NCBI RefSeq assembly: GCF_900626285.1
Contig: NZ_LR131147.1
Coordinates: 2,059,367-2,123,366, forward strand
Length of the DNA: 64,000 nt
Direction: 5' to 3'
Source of the DNA: Intestinimonas massiliensis (ex Afouda et al. 2020)
GTDB taxonomy: Bacteria > Bacillota > Clostridia > Oscillospirales > Oscillospiraceae
Part shown: positions 36,439 through 43,955 of the stretch, one piece after another
How positions within the stretch are numbered: position 1 is the first letter of the stretch
How the letters are laid out: each line of letters starts with the position of its first letter
Position numbers and translations under genes: made by a program
Notes under the pieces: generated by a model
Told to the model about the DNA's origin: nothing
The model's input: only the letters and a program-made list of their open reading frames with translations
Database searches by the model: none

Positions 36439-37158
36439 TGGCCAGAGGGAGGTGTAGCTGCTGTATCTATCGGTTAGCTTTGAAAACTCCGCCAGGGGGC
36501 ACACATACTCCACCCCATCCCGGACAAAGCCTGCCGACAGGGTGAATTGAGAGAGCAGAGTAAGGTCGGCGTCCTCCACCCGGGCGGTGTACACCCCGGG
36601 GGCCTCCGGGACCATGACGGCCTCCGCCCGCCGGGACTCCTGCCTTTCGTTGACGATCAGGAAGAATACCTCCATCTCCTCCGCCGGGTCATACCGGGCG
36701 GTGGTCACCTGAAACTCCACCGTCCGCCCCGCCGAGGAGAAGGAGAGGACCTCAGCTCCCCAGTCGGCCACCAGCTCCGCGGGGTCCAGCTCCTGCGCCT
36801 GGCTTTGGAGGGCGGCCACCTGCTCCTCCAGCGCCCCCACCCGGAAGGTGAGCCAGAGGTTCAGCCCCGCCAGCAGCACCAGCGCCGCCGCCAGTGCCGC
36901 CGGGAGGATCACGCGCCGCCGGGAACGGCGGGCAGGTACGGGGGCCTCCGGCTGAACCGGCCCCTCTACCTGGAGCAGTTCATTCAAGGTGATGCCGAAC
37001 AGTTTGGACAGGGCGATCAGCTTGTCGGTATCGGGCACTGCCCCGTCGGCCTCCCACTTGCTCACCGCCTGGCGGGATACCCCCAGCTTGACCCCCAGCC
37101 CCTCCTGAGACAGCCCCAGTCTGGTTCTGTGGGTCTGGATCCGCTGGCCCAATGTCAT
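36436..37158 (-). CDS. Membrane-anchored XRE-family regulator
   Basis: A 240-aa protein with an N-terminal XRE helix-turn-helix (LGQRIQTHRTRLGLSQEGLG, RQAVSKWEADGAVPDTDKLIAL), a basic stretch (RRSRRR), one TM helix (about 83-104) and an extracytoplasmic part with a short coiled coil (VGALEEQVAALQSQAQ). This layout suggests a regulator that senses an envelope signal. ATG 37158 is 8 nt after AAAAGGAGG. The lipoprotein at 37401 is divergent from it, and the palindrome at 37233 lies between them. Confidence 0.85.
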   Translation of the reverse strand: MTLGQRIQTHRTRLGLSQEGLGVKLGVSRQAVSKWEADGAVPDTDKLIALSKLFGITLNELLQVEGPVQPEAPVPARRSRRRVILPAALAAALVLLAGLNLWLTFRVGALEEQVAALQSQAQELDPAELVADWGAEVLSFSSAGRTVEFQVTTARYDPAEEMEVFFLIVNERQESRRAEAVMVPEAPGVYTARVEDADLTLLSQFTLSAGFVRDGVEYVCPLAEFSKLTDRYSSYTSLWP

Positions 37159-37232
37159 ACGCACCGCCTCCTTTTCTGCCTCTATCCTAACTCATTTCCC
37201 TCCGGGCGGCAAGATTTGCCCCCTTCCATTTC

Positions 37233-37249
37233 GTCAACCGCCGGTTGAC
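37233..37249. promoter_or_regulatory. Palindromic operator candidate
   Basis: GTCAACCG-C-CGGTTGAC, a perfect 8-1-8 palindrome in the divergent region between the XRE regulator and the lipoprotein gene, followed by a smaller GGGAG/CTCCC repeat. It is a plausible binding site for the XRE regulator. Confidence 0.5.
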
Positions 37250-37312
37250 AGGGAGGATCTCCCTGTTTTGGGGAACAAATCATCACAAATCCTTACAATT
37301 TCCGTTTTTCCA

Positions 37313-37341
37313 TTTACGGTTTGGCTATCCGATGTTAAAAT
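37313..37341 (+). promoter_or_regulatory. Lipoprotein gene promoter
   Basis: TTTACG (37313-37318), a 17-bp spacer and TAAAAT (37336-37341), 59 bp before the ATG of the DUF3298 lipoprotein. Confidence 0.55.
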
Positions 37342-37400
37342 GAAAGCACGGGCCGGGTATGCTCCGGCCTTCCATCCCGCCCCATGAAAAGGAGTTTTCT

Positions 37401-38213
37401 ATGAAAAAACGTATGCTGTCCGGGCTGCTGGCCGCAGCGCTGATCTTCAGTCTGAGCGCCTGCGCCAAAGACGACCCGACACCTTCCGGCTCCCCCTCGG
37501 CGGAGCCCGACCCGTCCGCCACTCCCTCCGCTGAGCCGGTGGTGACCGCCACCCCCACTCCCTCCCAGCCGCCGGTGTGGGGGGATCAGGCCTTCGCCCG
37601 CACCTTTACCGCCGGGGACGGCACCACGGTGCTGTCGGTGAACTACGTGCTGCCCATGGTGCAGAATACCGACACCTGCCCCGCCGGCGCCGCCATCAAC
37701 GACTGGTACAAGCAGGAGGGCTCCGACCTTCTGACCAGCGCGGAGGACAACTACGAGGCCGCCGTCTCCGACTACGAGGTATCCAAGACCGCCGGTTATT
37801 CCTTTACCCCCACCACGGAGGAGATGAGCTACGAGGTCACCTATACCGACAGCATGGTGTACAGCATCCGCCGGACCTGGAACGTCACCGGCGGCATGCC
37901 CTACCCCAGTACCTTCGCGGTGGCCGAGCAGTTTGACGCCCGGACCGGCATCAAGCTGGGCTTTGCCGACCTGTTCTCCGACTCCGACAAGGTGCAGGAG
38001 CGGGTGGTGGCCGCCTTCCTGAAGCAGGACGAGATCGTGGCCGGGCAGTTTACCGAGGCCCAGATCATCGCCGTCTATCAGCCGGAGAACTTCTGTCTGA
38101 CGGAAGACGGGTACACCTTCTGGATCCAGGGCAACGACCTGCCCGCCCTCCACAGCCCGGTGGAGGTCACTCTGCCCTACGACAGCATGAAGGATGTGAG
38201 CCTGCGTGGATAA
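37401..38213 (+). CDS. DUF3298-like (RsiV-like) lipoprotein
   Basis: An exported lipoprotein of 270 aa. The signal ends in the lipobox LSAC (Cys at about residue 20), followed by a Pro/Ser/Thr linker (about 25-60) and a domain resembling DUF4163/DUF3298 (VLSVNYVLPMV, AEQFDARTGIKLGFADLFSD, FCLTEDGYTFWIQGNDL). In RsiV of Bacillus and Clostridioides this fold binds lysozyme; here no DNA- or sigma-binding part is attached. AAAAGGAG precedes ATG 37401. The stop overlaps the next start by 8 bp. Confidence 0.8.
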   Translation: MKKRMLSGLLAAALIFSLSACAKDDPTPSGSPSAEPDPSATPSAEPVVTATPTPSQPPVWGDQAFARTFTAGDGTTVLSVNYVLPMVQNTDTCPAGAAINDWYKQEGSDLLTSAEDNYEAAVSDYEVSKTAGYSFTPTTEEMSYEVTYTDSMVYSIRRTWNVTGGMPYPSTFAVAEQFDARTGIKLGFADLFSDSDKVQERVVAAFLKQDEIVAGQFTEAQIIAVYQPENFCLTEDGYTFWIQGNDLPALHSPVEVTLPYDSMKDVSLRG

Positions 38214-39564
38214 ACCCGCCGAACAGCAGATCCACCGTCTGACCATCGAGGGCTATTCCAGCGACGGCTCCGGCGTGGCCCGGCTGGAGGGCATGGTGGT
38301 CTTTGTCCAGGGAGGCATCTGGGGCGAGGTGTGCGACGTGCGCCTGACCCATGTGGGCCGCAGCGCCCTGTGGGGCAAGGTGGCAAAGGTCATCACCCCC
38401 GCCCCGTCCCGCATCGTTCCCGACTGTCCCCATTACGCCCGGTGCGGCGGCTGCCAGTTCCGGCACATGGACTATGGCCAGGAGCTGGAGGCCAAGCACA
38501 CCCGGGTATATGACGCCCTAACCCGGCTGGGCGGGGTGGAAAACCTGGAGCTGCCTCCGGTGCTGGGCTCCCCGAAGGTGGACCGCTACCGGAACAAGGC
38601 CCAGTTCCCCGTGTCCAAAGGACCCCGCATCGGCTTTTACCAGCTGCGCACCCACCGGGTGGTGGACGTGCCCGACTGCCTGCTCCAGAGCGGGGCTGCC
38701 GGCCGGCTGCGGCAGGCGGTGAAGGAGTGGATGACCGCCTGGAGCATCCCCGCCTACGACGAAAAGAGCCGCCTGGGCCTGGTGCGCCACCTGTATGTGC
38801 GCACCAACCGCCGGGGGGAGAGCCTGTGCTGCCTGCTGGTCAACGGCAGGGGAATCCCCCGGGAGCATGAGCTGGTGTCCGCCCTCCGGGCGGCAGAGCC
38901 CCGTCTCACCGGCGTGGTGCTGGGGATCAACCGGAGCCACAGCAACGTGATTTTAGGGGAGAGCTACCGCACCCTGTGGGGACAGGACTTCCTGTCCGAC
39001 CAGCTGTGCGGCTACACCTTCCAGCTGTCCGTGCCCTCCTTCTACCAGGTCAATCCCGACCAGGCGGAGGTGCTGTACAACAAGGCCCTGGAGTTCGCCC
39101 AACTGGCCAAGGAGGACACCGCCCTGGACCTGTACTGCGGCATCGGCACCATCTCCCTGGTGCTGGCCCGGCAGGCCGGGATGGTATGGGGGGCCGAAGT
39201 GGTTCCCCAGGCGGTGGACGATGCGGTGGAAAACGCCCGCCGGAACGGGGTGACCAACGCCCGGTTCCTGTGCGGCGACGCGGGGGAGGCAGCCCGACGG
39301 CTGGCCGCGGAGGGAATCAATCCCGCCGTGGTGTGCGTGGACCCGCCCCGGAAGGGGCTGGCGGAGGACGTGGTGGACACGGTGGCCGCCATGGCGCCAC
39401 GCCGGGTGGTCTACGTCTCCTGCGACCCGGGCACCCTGGGCCGGGATGTAAAACGCTTTGCGCAGCACGGCTATGACCTGACCCGGGCGGCGGCGGTGGA
39501 TCTGTTCCCCCGCACCGCCCATGTGGAGACGGTGGTTTTGCTGTCCCGGCAGACAGCCGAATAA
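38206..39564 (+). CDS. rlmD: 23S rRNA uracil-C5-methyltransferase (RlmCD/RumA type)
   Basis: An AdoMet-dependent RNA m5U methyltransferase of 452 aa. The N-terminus has a TRAM-like beta barrel (EGYSSDGSGVARLEGMVVFV), then the iron-sulfur cysteines CPHYARCGGCQF (about 69-80, with the fourth Cys in PDCLLQ), and the catalytic domain with DLYCGIGTISL, the PPRKGL motif and VYVSCDPGTLGRD containing the catalytic Cys. In many Firmicutes one such enzyme (RlmCD) modifies both U747 and U1939 of 23S rRNA. It starts at GTG 38206, inside the end of the lipoprotein gene, after AAGGATG. Confidence 0.92.
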   Translation: MDKPAEQQIHRLTIEGYSSDGSGVARLEGMVVFVQGGIWGEVCDVRLTHVGRSALWGKVAKVITPAPSRIVPDCPHYARCGGCQFRHMDYGQELEAKHTRVYDALTRLGGVENLELPPVLGSPKVDRYRNKAQFPVSKGPRIGFYQLRTHRVVDVPDCLLQSGAAGRLRQAVKEWMTAWSIPAYDEKSRLGLVRHLYVRTNRRGESLCCLLVNGRGIPREHELVSALRAAEPRLTGVVLGINRSHSNVILGESYRTLWGQDFLSDQLCGYTFQLSVPSFYQVNPDQAEVLYNKALEFAQLAKEDTALDLYCGIGTISLVLARQAGMVWGAEVVPQAVDDAVENARRNGVTNARFLCGDAGEAARRLAAEGINPAVVCVDPPRKGLAEDVVDTVAAMAPRRVVYVSCDPGTLGRDVKRFAQHGYDLTRAAAVDLFPRTAHVETVVLLSRQTAE

Positions 39565-39567
39565 AAC

Positions 39568-39604
39568 GCGGCAGGGAGAGAAATTCTCCCTGCCGCTCCT
39601 TATT
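39568..39604 (+). terminator. Terminator after the rRNA methyltransferase
   Basis: A 12-bp stem GCGGCAGGGAGA/TCTCCCTGCCGC with a 5-nt loop directly after the stop codon; the tail TCCTTATT is only moderately T-rich. Confidence 0.65.
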
Positions 39605-39630
39605 GCGCATGATACAGGAGCGAGAACTTT

Positions 39631-40521
39631 ATGCCTATCATACTCGATTACCAACTGCGGGAACAAATCCCGCACAACGCAGCAGCATTTCCTGTCAGCT
39701 ATTATCACGATGAGTTGGCTGACTTGCCAAATTGGGCAGGGCCTGTCCATTGGCATCCAGACTTTGAACTGGCGACTGCTGCAAGACATGTTTTGGAGTA
39801 CCAGGTCGGGCAGCAGCATATCACTCTGGAGCCGGGCGACAGCATATTTGTCAACGGAAATGTGCTGCACAGAGTGAGGCAGCTGTCCGGCGACAGTCCC
39901 GATCCCATCCCCATTATTCTCTTTTCCGGTGCCGCCATCGCTCCCGAACACAGTGCAATTTATCAAAAATATATTCAGCCCCTTGCCCAGTGTGATTCAT
40001 TGCCCTTTCTCGTATTCCGGCGGGAAAATCCTGCTCACAGTGAAGTGAACGGGCTGATCCAGGATACCTGCCGCTGTCTGAGTGAACAAACGCAATGTTA
40101 TGAACTGGCGGTACAGCGCAGTATAAGCCGCATATTTGAGTATCTATTTTGTAATCTTGATCGTTTCCCAAAATCTGAAGCCACACGGATACAGATGAAA
40201 AGTCAGATACGGCTCCAAAAAATGCTCACTTACATCTATGCGCATTATACGGAAACCGTTACCCTGGAAGAGATTGCGCAGGCGGCTCATATCAGCCGCA
40301 GCGAAGCGGGGCGCTGCTTCCATGCCTATATGGGGTGTTCCCCTGTTGAGGCGCTGATCCAATACCGGCTTCAGACTGCCCGCAGATTGCTGAGCGAAAA
40401 AACGCTTACCCTTCAGGAGATCAGCTCTGCCTGCGGATTTCATTCCGTCAACTATTTCAGCCGCAAATTTAAGAACGCCTATGGACATGCACCCAGTCAG
40501 GACTGCAGTTCGGGTAAATAG
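39631..40521 (+). CDS. AraC-family transcriptional regulator
   Basis: A 296-aa regulator. The N-terminal cupin domain (about 20-130: YHDELADLPNWAGPVHWHPDFEL, LEPGDSIFVNGNVLHRV) senses a small molecule, and the C-terminal double helix-turn-helix is complete (TLEEIAQAAHISRSEAGRCF, SSACGFHSVNYFSRKFKNAYG). Base composition and codon use are visibly more AT-rich than in the flanking genes. Its ribosome binding site AGGAGCGAG lies 7-10 nt before ATG 39631. It is followed by an MFS transporter of the same composition, which it probably regulates. Confidence 0.9.
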   Translation: MPIILDYQLREQIPHNAAAFPVSYYHDELADLPNWAGPVHWHPDFELATAARHVLEYQVGQQHITLEPGDSIFVNGNVLHRVRQLSGDSPDPIPIILFSGAAIAPEHSAIYQKYIQPLAQCDSLPFLVFRRENPAHSEVNGLIQDTCRCLSEQTQCYELAVQRSISRIFEYLFCNLDRFPKSEATRIQMKSQIRLQKMLTYIYAHYTETVTLEEIAQAAHISRSEAGRCFHAYMGCSPVEALIQYRLQTARRLLSEKTLTLQEISSACGFHSVNYFSRKFKNAYGHAPSQDCSSGK

Positions 40522-40546
40522 TGCTTTCTTCTGACGGTTTTGTGGC

Positions 40547-40575
40547 TTTGCTTTGCCATAGCACGATGATATAAT
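40547..40575 (+). promoter_or_regulatory. MFS transporter promoter
   Basis: A perfect TATAAT (40570-40575) with a weak TTTGCT -35 (40547-40552) at 17 bp. The poor -35 fits activation by the neighbouring AraC protein. Confidence 0.55.
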
Positions 40576-40615
40576 GCAAACCCGAATGATTCGTTTGGGT
40601 TTGAAGGAGATCATC

Positions 40616-41815
40616 ATGACAAAGCAAAAAAACTACAAGAAAACACTGATAGCCTGCTACCTCGGCTTTGTAACACAGGCCATTGCCGCAAACTTTGCCC
40701 CGCTCTTATTTTTGACATTCAAGAGCGCTTACGGGATAACCCTGGAACAAATCGCAATGATTCCCATGGTTTTTTATCTCGCCCAATTGCTTATTGACTT
40801 TGCGGCTACCAGATTTGCCGACAAAATCGGATACCGCACCTGTGTGGTGGCATCCCAGGTATTGTCAGCAGCAGGTCTTGCATCCATGGCATTCCTGCCG
40901 GAGCTGCTGCCCATCCCCTTTGCGGGGATTCTGATCTCAGTCGTACTTTATGCTATAGGCAGCGGCCTGATCGAGGTTTTGGTGAGCCCTATCGTGGAAG
41001 CCTGTCCCTTTGAGCATAAGGACGGCGTGATGAGCCTTCTGCACTCCTTCTACTGCTGGGGCGCGGTGGGGGTCGTTTCAGGCTCCACCCTCTTTTTCGC
41101 CGTCTTTGGCGTGGAGAACTGGAAGATCCTCACGATCATCTGGGCGTTGGTGCCGCTCTGTAATACATTAAACTTTATAACCTGCCCCATTGAGCGCCTG
41201 GTGGAAGAGGGCAAGAGCATGGGCATCGGTCAGCTGCTCAGGTTGCCGCTTTTTTGGCTCATTATTATCCTTATGATCTGCTCCGGTGCATCGGAAGCAA
41301 CGATGGCTCAATGGGCGTCTGCTTTTACCGAGTCCGCGCTGGGCGTTTCCAAAACGGCGGGCGACCTGGCAGGCCCGGGCCTGTTTGCCATGTTTATGGG
41401 GATATCCCGTATGCTGTACGGTAAATTCAGTGAGAAGCTGGATCTGACCAGGGTCATGCTGATCTGCGGCGTACTGTGCGCCGGTTGTTATCTGCTGGCT
41501 TCCCTGTCTGCATCCCCCATTCTAGGACTTGCAGGCTGCGCCCTTTGCGGTCTGGCTGTGGGCATTATGTGGCCGGGTTCCATCAGTATCTCTTCTCAGG
41601 AATGCCCAAGGGGCGGTACCGCCATGTTTGCATTCCTGGCCCTGGCCGGAGATCTGGGCGCTACAGTAAGTCCTGCTATGGTGGGCAGTCTTTCCCAACT
41701 GGCAGGCGGTAACCTGAAAACAGGCCTGTTTGCTGCAACGGCATTTCCCGTGGTGCTCGTATTCGGATTGCTGATTCTGAAAAAGAAGGTTAATAAAGTG
41801 GCAAGAAGAAAATAG
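40616..41815 (+). CDS. MFS transporter
   Basis: A 399-aa major-facilitator transporter with twelve predicted TM helices. The loop 2-3 motif FADKIGYRTC corresponds to the MFS signature, and the second half has SRMLYGKFSEKLDLTR. The pattern resembles the FucP/YfkF-like sugar or drug transporters, but the substrate cannot be read from the sequence. AAGGAG lies 6 nt before ATG 40616; the open frame upstream of it is the promoter. It shares the lower GC of the AraC gene. The 177 bp that follow hold a poor TATACT box, a 6-codon ORF (41907-41927) with AAAGGACGG, and a short GCCGC/GCGGC hairpin. Confidence 0.88.
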   Translation: MTKQKNYKKTLIACYLGFVTQAIAANFAPLLFLTFKSAYGITLEQIAMIPMVFYLAQLLIDFAATRFADKIGYRTCVVASQVLSAAGLASMAFLPELLPIPFAGILISVVLYAIGSGLIEVLVSPIVEACPFEHKDGVMSLLHSFYCWGAVGVVSGSTLFFAVFGVENWKILTIIWALVPLCNTLNFITCPIERLVEEGKSMGIGQLLRLPLFWLIIILMICSGASEATMAQWASAFTESALGVSKTAGDLAGPGLFAMFMGISRMLYGKFSEKLDLTRVMLICGVLCAGCYLLASLSASPILGLAGCALCGLAVGIMWPGSISISSQECPRGGTAMFAFLALAGDLGATVSPAMVGSLSQLAGGNLKTGLFAATAFPVVLVFGLLILKKKVNKVARRK

Positions 41816-41992
41816 CAGGCTATGAAAGGATCATGATTGCTTCGTTTATCAAAAATTTCTTAGCACATTTAAGCATATTCTGATATACTACAAAAGGACG
41901 GCTTTTATGCTGCGCCATATCATCTAACGGTTGCCGCCGGAGCGGCATAAGGCCTGACGATCCATTAAACTACAAGGAGCAAAACAGACCCT

Positions 41993-42508
41993 ATGAAACT
42001 GATCTTAAGCGACAAGCCGCTTAACCTCACTGTCAACGACCCACAGCAGATCAAAGTGATTGATCTCTCAGCCCTGAACATCCACAACTGCGTGGGCTGC
42101 TTCGGCTGCTGGACCAAGACGCCGGGCCGGTGCGTCATCCGGGACGACGCGGTCACGGTGTATCCTCTGATCGCCCGGAGCGACGCCGTGGTCTACGTCA
42201 GCCGGATCAAGTACGGCGGCTACGACACGGTGATGAAAACCATGCTGGAGCGGGCCATTCCCGTCCAGCAGGCCTTTATCCGTCTGGTGGACGGGGAGAC
42301 CCACCACGTCCAGCGGGCCGTGGTCCCCAAGGACGCCCTGATCCTGGCCTACGGGACAACTTCCCCGGAGGAGCAGGAGCTGTTCCGGCAGCTGGTGGCC
42401 CGGAACGCCCGCAACATGAGCTTCAAGAGCTACAAGATCCTGTTCCCCGCCGAAGCGGCGCTGGACAATCTGGTACAGAGCGAGGTGGCAAAATGGGAAG
42501 CATCCTGA
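41993..42508 (+). CDS. Flavodoxin-like iron-sulfur flavoprotein
   Basis: A 171-aa protein of the flavodoxin-like/NADPH-dependent FMN reductase class. It carries the compact cysteine motif CVGCFGCWTKTPGRC (33-47) followed by RDD, as in iron-sulfur flavoproteins, and SRIKYGGYDTVMK. The usual N-terminal FMN phosphate loop (GSPR..S.T) is missing: the protein begins directly with a short strand. The next gene has that loop but lacks the cysteines. AAGGAG is 13 nt from ATG 41993. The stop overlaps the next start by 16 bp. Confidence 0.75.
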   Translation: MKLILSDKPLNLTVNDPQQIKVIDLSALNIHNCVGCFGCWTKTPGRCVIRDDAVTVYPLIARSDAVVYVSRIKYGGYDTVMKTMLERAIPVQQAFIRLVDGETHHVQRAVVPKDALILAYGTTSPEEQELFRQLVARNARNMSFKSYKILFPAEAALDNLVQSEVAKWEAS

Positions 42509-43089
42509 TTCTGAACGGGAGCCCCAGGCCCCCCCGCTCCAACTCCAAGCGGTACGCCAAGCTGTTTATGGACTGCTGCAAGGCGGACTACTGCGACATC
42601 ACGAAGGCCAACCACCAGGCCCTGTGCGCCAAAATGGAAGGCTATTCCGACCTGGTCTTTGTGTTCCCCCTGTACGCCGACGGCCTGCCCGTCACCCTGC
42701 TGAACTTTCTCAAGGCGCTGGAGGCTCACCCGCCCCGGCACAAGCCCACCGTATCCGTCCTTATCAACTGCGGTTTCCTGGAGTACACCCAGAACGACGC
42801 GGCGGTGAGCATGATGGCTTTGTTCTGTAAACAGAACGGCTATCGCCTGGGCTCCGTGCTGAAGATCGGCAGCGGCGAGGCCATTCTGGACTCCCCCTTC
42901 CGCTTTCTGGCGGCGGGGAGCATCAAAAAATTCGCCAGGTCTGTGGAACGGGGCCGGTACGCCTCCTTCCACACCACCATGCCTCTCCCCAAGTCCCTGT
43001 TCCTGAAGGCGTCCACAACCTACTGGACCAACTACGGAAAGCGGAACGGGGTCACCAAAGAGGAGATGGAGACCTTGAAAATCGAATAA
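42493..43089 (+). CDS. NAD(P)H-dependent FMN reductase-like protein
   Basis: A 198-aa flavodoxin-fold protein. It begins MGSILILNGSPRPPRSNSKRYAKLF-type sequence with the FMN phosphate loop GSPR, and has FVFPLYADGLPVTLLNFLKAL, the typical second flavin loop. No iron-sulfur cysteines are present. ATG 42493 is preceded by GAGGTGG and lies within the end of the preceding flavoprotein gene, so the two are translationally coupled and may form one enzyme or electron-transfer pair. Confidence 0.78.
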   Translation: MGSILILNGSPRPPRSNSKRYAKLFMDCCKADYCDITKANHQALCAKMEGYSDLVFVFPLYADGLPVTLLNFLKALEAHPPRHKPTVSVLINCGFLEYTQNDAAVSMMALFCKQNGYRLGSVLKIGSGEAILDSPFRFLAAGSIKKFARSVERGRYASFHTTMPLPKSLFLKASTTYWTNYGKRNGVTKEEMETLKIE

Positions 43090-43187
43090 GCAGGCTTTCG
43101 CCCGCAACTGGAGACGGTGGCCCGGCCGCCAGGCTCCCCTCCGCCCCCAAATTTTATGCCCCTGTTCGGGGAAGGAGGTTCTTTCTG

Positions 43188-43850
43188 TTGTCCGGCACTA
43201 CTATTTCCAACCTGAAACACATTCCCGCCCGGTGTGTCTGCCTGGCGGTGGGTCTGGCCATTATGGCCTTCGGAGTGGCCTTCTCCATTACCGCCGCCCT
43301 GGGCACCTCGCCCATCTCCAGCGTGCCCTATGTGACCAGCTGTATCTCCGGGCTGAGCGTGGGTACCACCACCATTATCATGAACTGCATCTTCGTGCTC
43401 ATTCAGATCCTGATTCTGCGCAAACGCTACCAGTGGTTCCAGCTGCTCCAGATCCCCGCCGCCGTCCTGTTCGGCCTGATGATCGACGTGGGGGAGTGGG
43501 TGCTCCGGGGCATCTCCTACTCCAATTACATCCAGCAGTGGGTGCTCTGCGTCATCGGCATCGTGCTGGTGGCTCTGGGGGTGAGCATCGAGGTCATGGC
43601 CAAGCTGATCACCACCGCCGGAGAGGGGATCGTGCTGGCCATCTGCCAGGTGACGCCCCTGAAATTTGGCAACATGAAGGTGGCCTTCGACGTGACCCTG
43701 GTGTGCATCTCCATTGTCACCGGCCTGATTTTCCTGGGCCGGGTGGAAGGCGTCCGGGAGGGCACCGTGGCCGCCGCCATCTGCGTGGGGCTCATCACCA
43801 AGCAGTTCAAAAAGCCGGTGGGCAGGTTTGAGGAAAAGTTCCTGCTGTGA
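43188..43850 (+). CDS. YczE/YitT-like membrane protein (DUF6198)
   Basis: A 220-aa integral membrane protein with about five to six TM helices, resembling the YczE/YyaS family (CVCLAVGLAIMAFGVAFSI, GTSPISSVPYVTS, GVSIEVMAKLITTAGEGIVLAI). YczE of B. subtilis affects a synthetase by an unknown mechanism; no transport substrate is known. It starts at TTG 43188, 9 nt after GAAGGAGG. A strong terminator follows. It may be co-transcribed with the flavoprotein pair 98 bp upstream. Confidence 0.75.
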   Translation: MSGTTISNLKHIPARCVCLAVGLAIMAFGVAFSITAALGTSPISSVPYVTSCISGLSVGTTTIIMNCIFVLIQILILRKRYQWFQLLQIPAAVLFGLMIDVGEWVLRGISYSNYIQQWVLCVIGIVLVALGVSIEVMAKLITTAGEGIVLAICQVTPLKFGNMKVAFDVTLVCISIVTGLIFLGRVEGVREGTVAAAICVGLITKQFKKPVGRFEEKFLL

Positions 43851-43856
43851 TCCCAG

Positions 43857-43889
43857 CGCCGTGTACCCGTGAGGTACACGGCGTTTTTT
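43857..43889 (+). terminator. Terminator after the YczE-like gene
   Basis: An 11-bp stem CGCCGTGTACC/GGTACACGGCG with a 5-nt loop and T6. Confidence 0.93.
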
Positions 43890-43890
43890 C

Positions 43891-43919
43891 TTGACGGCGC
43901 ATACCCCCCAGGGTATAAT
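43891..43919 (+). promoter_or_regulatory. P1B-ATPase promoter
   Basis: TTGACG (43891-43896), a 17-bp GC-rich spacer and a perfect TATAAT (43914-43919), directly after the preceding terminator. Confidence 0.85.
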
Positions 43920-43942
43920 GTACCTATACCCCCATTGGTATA
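43901..43942 (+). promoter_or_regulatory. Two CsoR-type operators
   Basis: ATACCCCCCAGGGTAT (43901-43916) covers the spacer and start of the -10 box, and TATACCCCCATTGGTATA (43925-43942) lies over the transcription start. Both have the TAC/GTA-flanked C-tract/G-tract form of CsoR/RcnR-family operators, so bound repressor would block the polymerase. No csoR gene lies in the window. Confidence 0.7.
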
Positions 43943-43955
43943 AGGAGGCATGGTT

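Noticed and set aside
42130..42492. An upstream extension of the second flavoprotein
   Set aside because: It runs out of frame through the first flavoprotein gene; ATG 42493 begins the recognisable ILILNGSPR strand and has GAGGTGG before it.
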